Shown here: positions 1 through 7,941 of the stretch, in pieces | How positions within the stretch are numbered: the first letter of the stretch is position 1 | How the letters are laid out: every line of letters begins with the position of its first letter | Made by a program: the position numbers and the translations under genes | From: an uncultured Paracoccaceae bacterium | Lineage (GTDB): Bacteria > Pseudomonadota > Alphaproteobacteria > Rhizobiales > Rhizobiaceae | Reading direction: 5' to 3' | Assembly: GCA_937873685.1 (NCBI GenBank) | Contig: CALMYO010000041.1 | Location: forward strand, 1 to 44,954 | DNA: 44,954 bases | Notes under the pieces: generated by a model | Databases searched by the model: none | Told to the model about the DNA's origin: nothing | What the model saw: the letters and a program-made list of their open reading frames with translations, nothing else

Positions 1-383
1 AGATGCAGGATGCGATCCCGACCATCGCGGTGATGGCGGCGTTCAACAAGACGCCGGCGCGCTTCAGCGGCATCGCCAACCTGCGCGTCAAGGAGTGCGA
101 CCGGGTGCGCGCACTTTCGACCGGCCTGAATGCGATCCTGCCGGGCCTCGCGCGTGAGGAGGGCGACGACCTGATCGTCAATGCCGACCCATCGCTGGCC
201 GGCCGGCCGCGGCCATGCCGCATCGACACCTTCGCCGATCACCGCATCGCCATGAGCTTCGCGCTCGCCGGTCTTCTGGTGCGCGATGTCACCATTCTCG
301 ATCCGAAATGCGTGACCAAGACCTGGCCCGGTTATTGGGATGCGCTGGCGGGGCTGGGGGTGGGTTTGGAGGCAGCAGGGTAA
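1..383 (+). CDS. aroA: 3-phosphoshikimate 1-carboxyvinyltransferase (EPSP synthase), C-terminal part
   Basis: The gene is cut by the window edge; only about the last 127 residues are present. EPSP synthase joins PEP and shikimate 3-phosphate in aromatic biosynthesis. Visible family signatures are the QDAIPT stretch with the catalytic Asp, LRVKECDR (the Lys-Glu-x-Asp-Arg loop), DTFADHRIAMSF, and ILDPKCVTKTWPGY with the late Lys. All C-terminal active-site residues I would expect are retained. The ILDPKC..KT.P.Y ending is like the E. coli (class I) enzyme, whereas the usual rhizobial AroA is class II with a different ending, so this may be a second, specialised copy. An SHMT-like gene follows 40 bp downstream, probably co-transcribed. 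The 5' part and start codon are not visible. Confidence 0.85.
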   Translation, partial: MQDAIPTIAVMAAFNKTPARFSGIANLRVKECDRVRALSTGLNAILPGLAREEGDDLIVNADPSLAGRPRPCRIDTFADHRIAMSFALAGLLVRDVTILDPKCVTKTWPGYWDALAGLGVGLEAAG

Positions 384-423
384 GCCCTACGATAGCGTTT
401 CAAAGAAAACAGGAACGAGCGCC

Positions 424-1746
424 ATGACAGCCCTTGCCCGCCGCCCCTGGGTGCCCGCCCATTGCGAGGACCGTGTCGCGGCCATCGCCGCCGACACGGC
501 TGCAGCTTCGCTGGACACCATCGACGCCCGCATCGAGGCGCTGATCGGGCGAAACCTCGAAATCCACGACGCCGAGTGTTTCAACCTCAACCCTGCGACC
601 AATGTGATGAATCCGCGTGCGGAAGCCGCGCTTGCACGCGGGTTGGGTTCGCGCCCCTCGCTTGGCTATCCCGGCGACAAGTACGAGATGGGGCTGGAGG
701 CGATCGAGGAAATCGAAGTGATTGCCGCCGAACTCGCTGCCGAAGTCTTCGGCGCGGCTTATGCGGAAATCCGTGTCGGTTCGGGCGCGCTCGCCAATCT
801 TTACGGCTTCATGGCGCTGACGAAATCGGGCGATGCGATCATCGCGCCGCCTGCGTCGATCGGCGGCCATGTCACCCATCACGCAGCCGGTTGCGCCGGG
901 CTGTACGGGCTGACCACCCATTCCTCGCCTGTCGACGCCGACGGCTACACCATCGACATCAAGGGCTTGCGCGATCTGGCGCATGCGGTGCGGCCGAAGT
1001 TGATCACGGTCGGTGGCAGTTTGAACCTGTTCGCCCACCCGGTGCGGCAGGTGCGCGAAGTCGCCGACGAGATTGGCGCGCATGTGCTGTTCGATGCGGC
1101 GCACCAGTGCGGCATCATCGCTGGCGGCGTGTTCGCCAATCCGCTGGACGAGGGCGCACATCTGATGACGATGAGCACCTACAAGAGCCTTGGCGGACCG
1201 GCTGGCGGGCTGATCGTCACCAATGACGCGGCGGTGGCCGAACGGCTCGACGCCAGCGCGTTGCCGGGCACGACCGCGATTTTCGATGCGGCCAAACCGG
1301 CGGCGCTGGGGATAACGCTGCTCGACTGGCGCGCCCACGGCCACGCCTATGCGACGGCGATGGTGGAATTGGCGCAGGCGCTGGCGGGCGAACTTGCGGG
1401 ACACGGGCTGCCTGTCTTCGGCGCCGAACGCGGTTACACCGGCTCGCACCAGTTCGCGATCCAGGCGGTGGGGTTCGGCGGCGGACAGGCGGCATCGAAG
1501 ACGCTGCGCAAGGCCGGCTTCCTCGCTTGCGGCATCGGCCTGCCAGTAGCGGCCGTGGATGGGGACATGAATGGCTTGCGGATCGGGACACCCGAACTGG
1601 TTCGCCGGGGCGTCACGGCAGCCGATGCGCCGGAACTTGCCGCCCTTATCGCCGATGGCCTTCGCGCCAACGATCCCGCCACGGTCGCCCCGCGCACGCG
1701 GGCGATGCGGGCGCGGTTCCAGGGTTTGCATTACATCCGGACCTGA
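424..1746 (+). CDS. Serine hydroxymethyltransferase-like PLP-dependent enzyme
   Basis: A 440-residue fold-type I PLP enzyme of the SHMT family. The ring-stacking/cofactor Asp-Ala-Ala-His motif is at D224-H227 and the Schiff-base lysine is K254 in STYKSLGGPAGG. Ordinary bacterial SHMT has THKTLRGPRGG there, so the His, Thr and Arg positions differ and this is a divergent paralogue rather than the housekeeping GlyA. Family members move one-carbon units between glycine or alanine-type amino acids and folate, but the substrate here is not known. ATG 424 is preceded by AGGAACGAGCGCC, a usable ribosome site. It follows the aroA-like gene closely, suggesting one transcript; what joins the two steps is unclear. 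Confidence 0.8.
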   Translation: MTALARRPWVPAHCEDRVAAIAADTAAASLDTIDARIEALIGRNLEIHDAECFNLNPATNVMNPRAEAALARGLGSRPSLGYPGDKYEMGLEAIEEIEVIAAELAAEVFGAAYAEIRVGSGALANLYGFMALTKSGDAIIAPPASIGGHVTHHAAGCAGLYGLTTHSSPVDADGYTIDIKGLRDLAHAVRPKLITVGGSLNLFAHPVRQVREVADEIGAHVLFDAAHQCGIIAGGVFANPLDEGAHLMTMSTYKSLGGPAGGLIVTNDAAVAERLDASALPGTTAIFDAAKPAALGITLLDWRAHGHAYATAMVELAQALAGELAGHGLPVFGAERGYTGSHQFAIQAVGFGGGQAASKTLRKAGFLACGIGLPVAAVDGDMNGLRIGTPELVRRGVTAADAPELAALIADGLRANDPATVAPRTRAMRARFQGLHYIRT

Positions 1747-1780
1747 TGGCCGGAGGCTGCCGTTGTGACAGCAGTTGCGC

Positions 1781-2116
1781 TTATTTCGGCACTTCGACGC
1801 TGATCTTGATGGACGCGTACCAGGCGGCTGCGTCGGCGATCTCCTCGTCCGACAGATCCTTGGCGATCACGCTCATCATCTCGTGCACGCGTTTTCCCGT
1901 GCGAAACGCTTTCAATTGCGTCTGGATGTAGATCTCGTTCTCGCCGGCCAGATGCGGCGCAATCGGCATCTTTGCGATACCGTCCAGCCCGTGGCAGGTC
2001 TGGCACTGGCGCTTGACCAGCGCCTTGCCAGCCGTTGCATCGCCGGCGCAAGCCGGTTGGGCGGCAACCAGAAGCGCGCTTGCGCCGAGGGCGGCGGTGA
2101 GGAGGCGTGAAATCAT
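1781..2116 (-). CDS. Small periplasmic c-type cytochrome
   Basis: A 111-residue protein with a signal peptide (hydrophobic stretch ending PACAG, residues about 1-24) and one haem-binding CQTCH motif near residue 40, plus a Met-containing loop (KMPIAPHLAGE) typical of class I monohaem cytochromes. It should be exported, receive covalent haem and carry electrons in the periplasm. It lies 96 bp downstream of a secreted sugar dehydrogenase on the same strand, so it is a likely electron acceptor for that enzyme (inference from context). A strong hairpin sits between the two genes. The stop is 34 bp from the end of the convergent SHMT-like gene. Confidence 0.85.
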   Translation of the reverse strand: MISRLLTAALGASALLVAAQPACAGDATAGKALVKRQCQTCHGLDGIAKMPIAPHLAGENEIYIQTQLKAFRTGKRVHEMMSVIAKDLSDEEIADAAAWYASIKISVEVPK

Positions 2117-2160
2117 TGTGAATTCCCGTAGGCTACCAGTTTTCGCAGCGCTGACATGGA

Positions 2161-2187
2161 GGCGGGCCGGAAATCATCCGGCCCGCC
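2161..2187 (-). other. Perfect intercistronic hairpin between dehydrogenase and cytochrome genes
   Basis: A 10-bp perfect GC-rich stem (2161-2170 pairing with 2178-2187) with a 7-base loop lies between the dehydrogenase stop and the cytochrome start. There is no T-run on either side, so it does not look like a standard intrinsic terminator. More likely it is a partial attenuator or an mRNA-stabilising element that sets the ratio of the two proteins (inference). Confidence 0.55.
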
Positions 2188-2212
2188 ATCGACGCGTTCA
2201 TGCCGTTTGCGG

Positions 2213-3448
2213 CTACTCGCCGTAGGAGATGCGGGCACCGGCGAGATCGTCGGAAACCAGGATCGAGCCGTCGCGCAACTGGGCGACATCGACCGGGCGT
2301 CCGAGGTATTCGCCGTTCTCATCGATCCAGCCGTCTGCGAACACTTCCGTCGCGCCGGCAGAGCCGTCCTCGTTCACGGCCGTGAACATCACACGCGCGC
2401 CGACCGGGGTGGTGCGGTTCCACGAACCGTGCTGGGCTGAGAAGATGCCGCCCTTGTACTTCGCCGGGAACTGCTTGCCGGAATAGAAGGTCATGCCGAG
2501 GTCGGCCGCATGCGCGTCCATCTCGACAACCGGATGCACGATATCCGCCGGCGGTTCCTCGCCCTTGTACTCATTGGTCCGCACCGTGCCGCCGCCGAAC
2601 CACGGATGGCCGAAATGCTGACCCATGGCTGTCTGGCGGTTCAGTTCGCCGGGAGGAATGTTGTCGCCCATGCCGTCGACCTGGTTGTCGGTGAACCAGA
2701 GTTCGCCGTTGGCCGGGTTGAAGTCATGGCCGACGGAGTTGCGGATGCCGTAGGTGTACACCTCGCGGCCGCTGCCGTCCGTGTTGACGCGGATCATGCC
2801 GCCGATACCGACCTGACGGTAGAGATCGAGCTTTTCCGGTGGGGCAACGTTGAAGGGCTGGCCAAGCGAGATGTACAGCTTTCCATCCGGCCCGATGCGG
2901 CAGACGCGCGCCGTGTGATTGAAGCTTTCCTCCTCCGGCGGGACCAGTTGGCCCTGCGGAATGACGTTCACGGCCACCACATCCGGGCTTTCATAGAAGA
3001 ACTCGGCGGCCGGATAAACCAGCACGCGGTTCTGTTCGGCAATATAGAGGAAGCCGTCCGGCGAGAAGCACGGTCCGTTCGGGATCGCCTTGGCGAGCGA
3101 CGGCGCGAAGTTCTTCACCTCGTCGGCCACACGATCCTTGTTGCGGTCGGTCACCGCCCAGACCTCGGTCTTGCGGGTTCCGACAAAGGTGACGATGCCT
3201 TGCGGACCGACCGCCATGTGGCGGGCGTCGGGCACGATCGCGTACAGGCTGATCTTGAACCCCTCCGGCATCTTGATGCGCTCGAGGTTTTTCTTGATCT
3301 GTTCGGCGTAGTCGCCACCCTGCGGCACGACCGTGAACTCGGTCACGCCGGTGGTCTTGAAGTTCGACAGTTTTTCAAGGTTGTCCTGGGCGTAGGCGGC
3401 CGTGGTCGCCAGCAGCGCCGCCATCGACAGTCCGATCATCCGCATCAT
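2213..3448 (-). CDS. PQQ-dependent sugar dehydrogenase / L-sorbosone dehydrogenase-like protein, periplasmic
   Basis: A 411-residue beta-propeller protein with an N-terminal signal peptide (MMRMIGL... ending AAYAQ, about residues 1-20). Repeated blade motifs include CFSPDGFLYIAEQN, IGPDGKLYISLGQP and GIRNSVGHDFNPANGELWFTDN, which match the sorbosone/soluble glucose dehydrogenase family that oxidises aldoses or aldehydes with PQQ. Start 3448 is chosen because GGAGGAAAAG lies directly before the double ATG and the signal peptide begins there; the reading frame stays open further upstream without a better site. The cytochrome c gene downstream fits its electron acceptor. No PQQ biosynthesis gene is in the window, and the substrate cannot be read from sequence. 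Confidence 0.8.
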   Translation of the reverse strand: MMRMIGLSMAALLATTAAYAQDNLEKLSNFKTTGVTEFTVVPQGGDYAEQIKKNLERIKMPEGFKISLYAIVPDARHMAVGPQGIVTFVGTRKTEVWAVTDRNKDRVADEVKNFAPSLAKAIPNGPCFSPDGFLYIAEQNRVLVYPAAEFFYESPDVVAVNVIPQGQLVPPEEESFNHTARVCRIGPDGKLYISLGQPFNVAPPEKLDLYRQVGIGGMIRVNTDGSGREVYTYGIRNSVGHDFNPANGELWFTDNQVDGMGDNIPPGELNRQTAMGQHFGHPWFGGGTVRTNEYKGEEPPADIVHPVVEMDAHAADLGMTFYSGKQFPAKYKGGIFSAQHGSWNRTTPVGARVMFTAVNEDGSAGATEVFADGWIDENGEYLGRPVDVAQLRDGSILVSDDLAGARISYGE

Positions 3449-3595
3449 CTTTTCCTCCCAGAAAGAGCAGAACGACGACACAGAATGAGCCTTCTGCGAC
3501 GTGCCGGGTAGCAACCGGCTACCACACAATTGCATTCGGCGATTCTTCGTACACGAATGAAAACAGTGCGAAGCATAGCGAACTCCGCAGTTGCA

Positions 3596-4069
3596 TCACG
3601 CCAGATCCGGGTCAACGCCGATGTTCGGCCGGTCGATGATCTCGCGCAACGCAAAGGCCGAGTTGATCTTCACCACGTGCGGCAGCGCCGACAGCCAGTC
3701 GCGGTGGATGCGCTCGTAATCCTCGAGATCCTTTGCGGCCACGCGCAGGATGTAATCGTATTCGCCGCTCATCAGGTGGCAGGCGAGCACATTCGGGCAC
3801 AGTTTGACGGATTTCTCGAATTCCGACAGCGTCTTCTCGAACTGGCCGGAGAGCGAGATGTGCACGATTACCGTCATCTTGTGGCCGAGCGCCTTGTTCG
3901 ACAGCCGCGCATGATAGCCGCGGATCACGCCGCTTTCCTCCAGCGCGGCCAGCCTTCGCGAACAGGCCGATTGCGACAATCCCACCTTCTCCGCCAGGGC
4001 GGCGTTGGAGATCCGGCCGTCCTCCTGCAAGGCCTTCAAAATCGCAACATCGATCCTGTCGAGCGACAT
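3596..4069 (-). CDS. Lrp/AsnC family transcriptional regulator, probable activator of ald
   Basis: A 157-residue regulator with an N-terminal winged helix-turn-helix ([20 protein letters not shown], then [12 protein letters not shown]) and a C-terminal RAM ligand-binding domain. Start 4069 gives the standard [11 protein letters not shown] opening and has AAGGAG nine bases upstream; in-frame codons further upstream would run into the ald promoter region. It is divergent from alanine dehydrogenase with 151 bp between them. In alphaproteobacteria such Lrp genes control the neighbouring ald in response to alanine, so it is likely the AldR-type regulator (family knowledge plus context, not proven here). 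Confidence 0.88.
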   Translation of the reverse strand: MSLDRIDVAILKALQEDGRISNAALAEKVGLSQSACSRRLAALEESGVIRGYHARLSNKALGHKMTVIVHISLSGQFEKTLSEFEKSVKLCPNVLACHLMSGEYDYILRVAAKDLEDYERIHRDWLSALPHVVKINSAFALREIIDRPNIGVDPDLA

Positions 4070-4220
4070 CGACGCAAACTCCTTCGAAAAGCAAGCCATA
4101 TCGCACAAACTTCTTGCGAAAGCGTGCCAGCGCCTGCCCATCTTTGCAAGGATATTCGCGCGTGGTTGCGGCATCTTATCCCAATCAACGCCGGAACGAT
4201 CAGGCGACAGGGAGAAGAAG
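4070..4220. promoter_or_regulatory. Divergent lrp-ald control region
   Basis: The 151 bp between the divergent starts must hold both promoters. It has several similar AT-containing half-sites with TTGC cores (around 4080-4115 and 4142-4160), as expected for an octameric Lrp protein wrapping DNA, but I cannot define exact operators or -35/-10 boxes by eye. The ald ribosome site GGGAGAAG is at its right end. Confidence 0.4.
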
Positions 4221-5339
<1,119 letters not shown>

Positions 5340-5381
5340 CCGTTCGAAAGCTTCCTCCCGTGCGCGTGAAGCGCACCGACT

Positions 5382-5412
5382 GCGCCCGATGGCTTACCGC
5401 CGGGCGCTTTTT
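5382..5412 (+). terminator. Intrinsic terminator after ald
   Basis: A 7-bp perfect stem GCGCCCG (5382-5388) / CGGGCGC (5401-5407) with a 12-base loop is followed at once by five T residues. It lies 42 bp past the ald stop and is oriented for rightward transcription. Confidence 0.75.
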
Positions 5413-5472
5413 CATGCGCGCCAGTTGGGGGGATGTCGGACTGGACATTCTCAGGAACACCGCCTTCTTATA

Positions 5473-6677
5473 CCAATCGGCCGAAGTCGTGACTCATTTT
5501 CGGGATTCCCGTGATGTCTGAACTCTGGCTCAACAGAGGCATGAACAGAGGAGTCGACCATGGGACGGGCTGTTGATGTTACACGCCGTGGTTTGTAAGC
5601 GGATGGCCTGAGGCGGGAAGCCGGTCGGATCAGCGACGGTCGTGTTGTTCGCCGTGTTCTTGCGATCGCAATGGTGGTTGACGGCATGGACCGCAAGACG
5701 GCTGCCGAGGCCTGCGGAATGGACCGGCAAACCTTGCGCGATTGGGTTCACCGTTACAACGCAGAAGGCCTTGAAGGGCTTTCCAACCGCAGAGGCGGCG
5801 GCGCCAAACCGCGTCTGTCGCCGCAACAGCAGGCCCGGTTTGTGAATTGGGTCGAGGACGGTCCCGATCCTGAAAAGGATGGCGTGGTGCGATGGCGCTG
5901 CGCCGATCTTCAGGCGCGCATCGAAGCGGAATTCGACGTCAAGCTCCATGAGTGCACGGTCGGCAAGCATCTGGCCAAGCACGGCTTTCGCCGCCTCCCG
6001 GTGCGACCCGGGCATCCCGGGCAGACCCCGCGGCCCAGGAGGCTTTCAAAAAAACTTCCGCGACCTCGTCGCTGAGGCGCTTCCCGCAACCGTACAGAAC
6101 ACGCCGATCGAGATCTGGTTCCAGGATGGTGAGGCGGGAGAGAAGTCGTGGATGGACCTGCGATTTCCCGCCGAACAGAGTGGGGCAACAAGGCACGCTC
6201 ACTCGAAAATGGGCGAGACGCGGGACCCGACCCCGCGCACCCCGCGATACGCGCTACAAATGGAGCTACATTTTCGGGGCCGCCTGCCCGCAACGGGGAG
6301 CGGCGGCGGGGCTGGTCCTGCCATATGTCGATGCCCAGGAGAGGAACCTGCATCTGGAAGAGATCGCCAGGGCCGTCGCTCCCGGCGCCCATGCGCTTCT
6401 GATCATGGACGGAGCTGGATGGCACACCGCCAAGGCGCTCACAGTGCCTGACAACATCACGCTCCTGAAACTGCCGCCATACGCACCCGAATTGAACCCG
6501 ATGGACAACGTCTGGGCCTACCTGCGCGCAAACAAGCTCGCCATTACCGTGTTCGACAGCTACCAGGACATCCTCGACAAGTGCCAAGCCGCATGGAACT
6601 TCCTTGCCAACGATCCGCAGCGCATCAATTCAATAACCAAAAGACACTGGGCAACGGTCAAGTGATCGGGCCGCTGG
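5473..6677 (+). mobile_element. Degenerate IS630-family insertion sequence with TA flanks
   Basis: About 1.2 kb. The left end (5473-5493, starting CCAATCGGCCGA) and the right end (6657-6677) form an imperfect inverted repeat of about 21 bp. Each end is bordered by the dinucleotide TA (5471-5472 and 6678-6679), the target duplicated by IS630/Tc1-mariner elements. Inside is a single decayed transposase gene. The size, TA flanks and transposase type agree. On the right it directly abuts a fragment of a different, IS5-type transposase, so it probably landed in older IS debris. Confidence 0.8.
5560..6665 (+). pseudogene. IS630-family transposase, inactivated by one stop and several frame breaks
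   Basis: Joining three frames gives a whole transposase: N-terminal helix-turn-helix (DRKTAAEACGMDRQTLRDW), then NFRDLVAEALP...IEIWFQD, then a DDE catalytic part (ALLIMDGAGWHTAKAL and LPPYAPELNPMDNVW). Lesions I can place are an in-frame TAA at 5596, a lost base near 6020 in a C/G run, a lost base in the seven-A run 6048-6054, and about 40 extra bases around 6133-6175 inside the WFQD(E)ARVGQQG region. The element therefore cannot make its own transposase. The stop codon falls inside the right terminal repeat, usual for compact IS630 elements. Confidence 0.85.
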
Positions 6678-6679
6678 TA

Positions 6680-6907
6680 TTCCTCCAGTGGTGCACTGAT
6701 AACGGCGTTACGCCGGTCATCCCGCCAAAGGCCAACCGCACCGAAAAGCGCGACTATGACAAATACCTCTACAGACTGCGTCATCTCATCGAAAACGCCT
6801 TCCTGAGACTCAAACAGTGGAGGTCGATTGCGACACGCTACGCCAAATCCACCGCAACCTTCCTTGCCGAATGCCAGATCTCCGCCATCATGTTATGGAC
6901 CGCTTAA
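6680..6907 (+). pseudogene. IS5-family transposase, 3' fragment
   Basis: About 75 residues in one frame ending at TAA 6905-6907: VIPPKANRTEKRDYDKYLYR, then RHLIENAFLRLKQWRSIATR. This matches the C-terminal part of IS5-group DDE transposases, including the catalytic Glu of the HLIEN motif. Everything upstream is missing; the sequence starts right at the TA bordering the IS630 element. I could not recognise the 5' half on the other side of the IS630 insertion, so this is a remnant rather than a simply split gene. Confidence 0.8.
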
Positions 6908-6995
6908 ATCAGGGACAGCGGCTAGAGCCTGTTCTCGCGGCGCAAGAACCTCCATTCCTGAGGTTCTCGATGTGTGCCAGGAGCCTGCACGGCAT

Positions 6996-7721
6996 TCACC
7001 GTGCCTCGCTATCCTTAACAAGGACCACCGGATCGAGCAGTGCGCCCCACTTCACATTGTCCCCCTGCCAATGTGCAATCTGAGGCTTGTCGATCTGGCT
7101 GTTCATCCGGAAGATTGTCATACGCTGATCGGCATGCTCAGTACCGCTTTCGCCATCGTCAATGCGAACCATAAGAACATGGAAATTGTGTTCCGCATTC
7201 TTGTCTGAGATTGCTGCGACAATTTCCTTGGCTTCCTGCTGATTTTCGCCAACACGGACATAAAGGGTCCGGTCAGTCTTCCTGATATTGTCCAGAAATT
7301 TTTCTGAAAGATATGTCACTTTTTGTTTCTGCTTTGCGAACTCGGTTTTGATTATTTCTTGAGTAGAATGTCCATTAATTCTTGAAAAACTATGGACGAA
7401 ATAAATGCCTGTTGCGTTATCCAATACAGATCCTGTTTCGGTTATTGAAAGATTTTCCTCTTTGAAAACATTGGAAAAATCGTCCCTGATACAGGAAATC
7501 ACTCCTTCAATCGGAGAGACATTCCAGTCGAAAAAGTATGACCCTTCGCTCGCAGTGGCTTCCCTCGCTCGGGTATAAAGCGCCTTTTCAAACGCCGCCA
7601 TGTCGACGGCCGCGCCGCCAAGTCCTCGCTTGTACAGACTGAGCGACACCTGGTACCGAACGCGGCAATCACTTCCAAGACTGACAATCCTGTCGAATGG
7701 TTTGGAGTATAGTTCTTGCAT
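6996..7721 (-). CDS. DUF1796 family putative papain-like cysteine peptidase
   Basis: A 241-residue protein opening MQELYSKPFDRIVSLGSDCR with the family's conserved Cys (C19) in SLGSDC, followed by a FFDWNVSP motif. Both are hallmarks of DUF1796, annotated as putative cysteine peptidases and often seen near glycan or glycosyltransferase genes. No biochemical role is established. Start 7721 is preceded by AGGAAGAC, a close but acceptable ribosome site; the frame is open further upstream but loses family similarity. The body of the gene is much richer in A+T than its neighbours (for example 7290-7460) and it sits beside IS remnants, which suggests horizontal acquisition. No partner glycan genes are nearby, so it may be stranded. 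Confidence 0.65.
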   Translation of the reverse strand: MQELYSKPFDRIVSLGSDCRVRYQVSLSLYKRGLGGAAVDMAAFEKALYTRAREATASEGSYFFDWNVSPIEGVISCIRDDFSNVFKEENLSITETGSVLDNATGIYFVHSFSRINGHSTQEIIKTEFAKQKQKVTYLSEKFLDNIRKTDRTLYVRVGENQQEAKEIVAAISDKNAEHNFHVLMVRIDDGESGTEHADQRMTIFRMNSQIDKPQIAHWQGDNVKWGALLDPVVLVKDSEAR

Positions 7722-7941
7722 GTCTTCCTGCCTTGCGACCTTTGATTGTGATCGCTGAACGGAGCATTTGGCGACCACGAGAATCCCAACGCCGGTTTGA
7801 ATCCTCGGAAACCGGCAAGATGAAAGGACGTTGATGTCGAATGCGGTTTGTGACACCGCTCGCCGGCGCAGTCGATAACGCGTAACCGGCCTTGCGCGCA
7901 ATCCCACCTCCCCCGGGCCCACATCCGGACACTGATCAACG

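Noticed and set aside
400-1731. A 443-codon leftward open frame opposite the SHMT-like gene
   Set aside because: Arg-rich with no family motifs, while the + strand shows PLP-site residues.
5340-5470. Possible 5' half of the IS5 transposase to the left of the IS630 insertion
   Set aside because: No transposase-like residues in any frame; only the ald terminator and unassigned sequence are visible.
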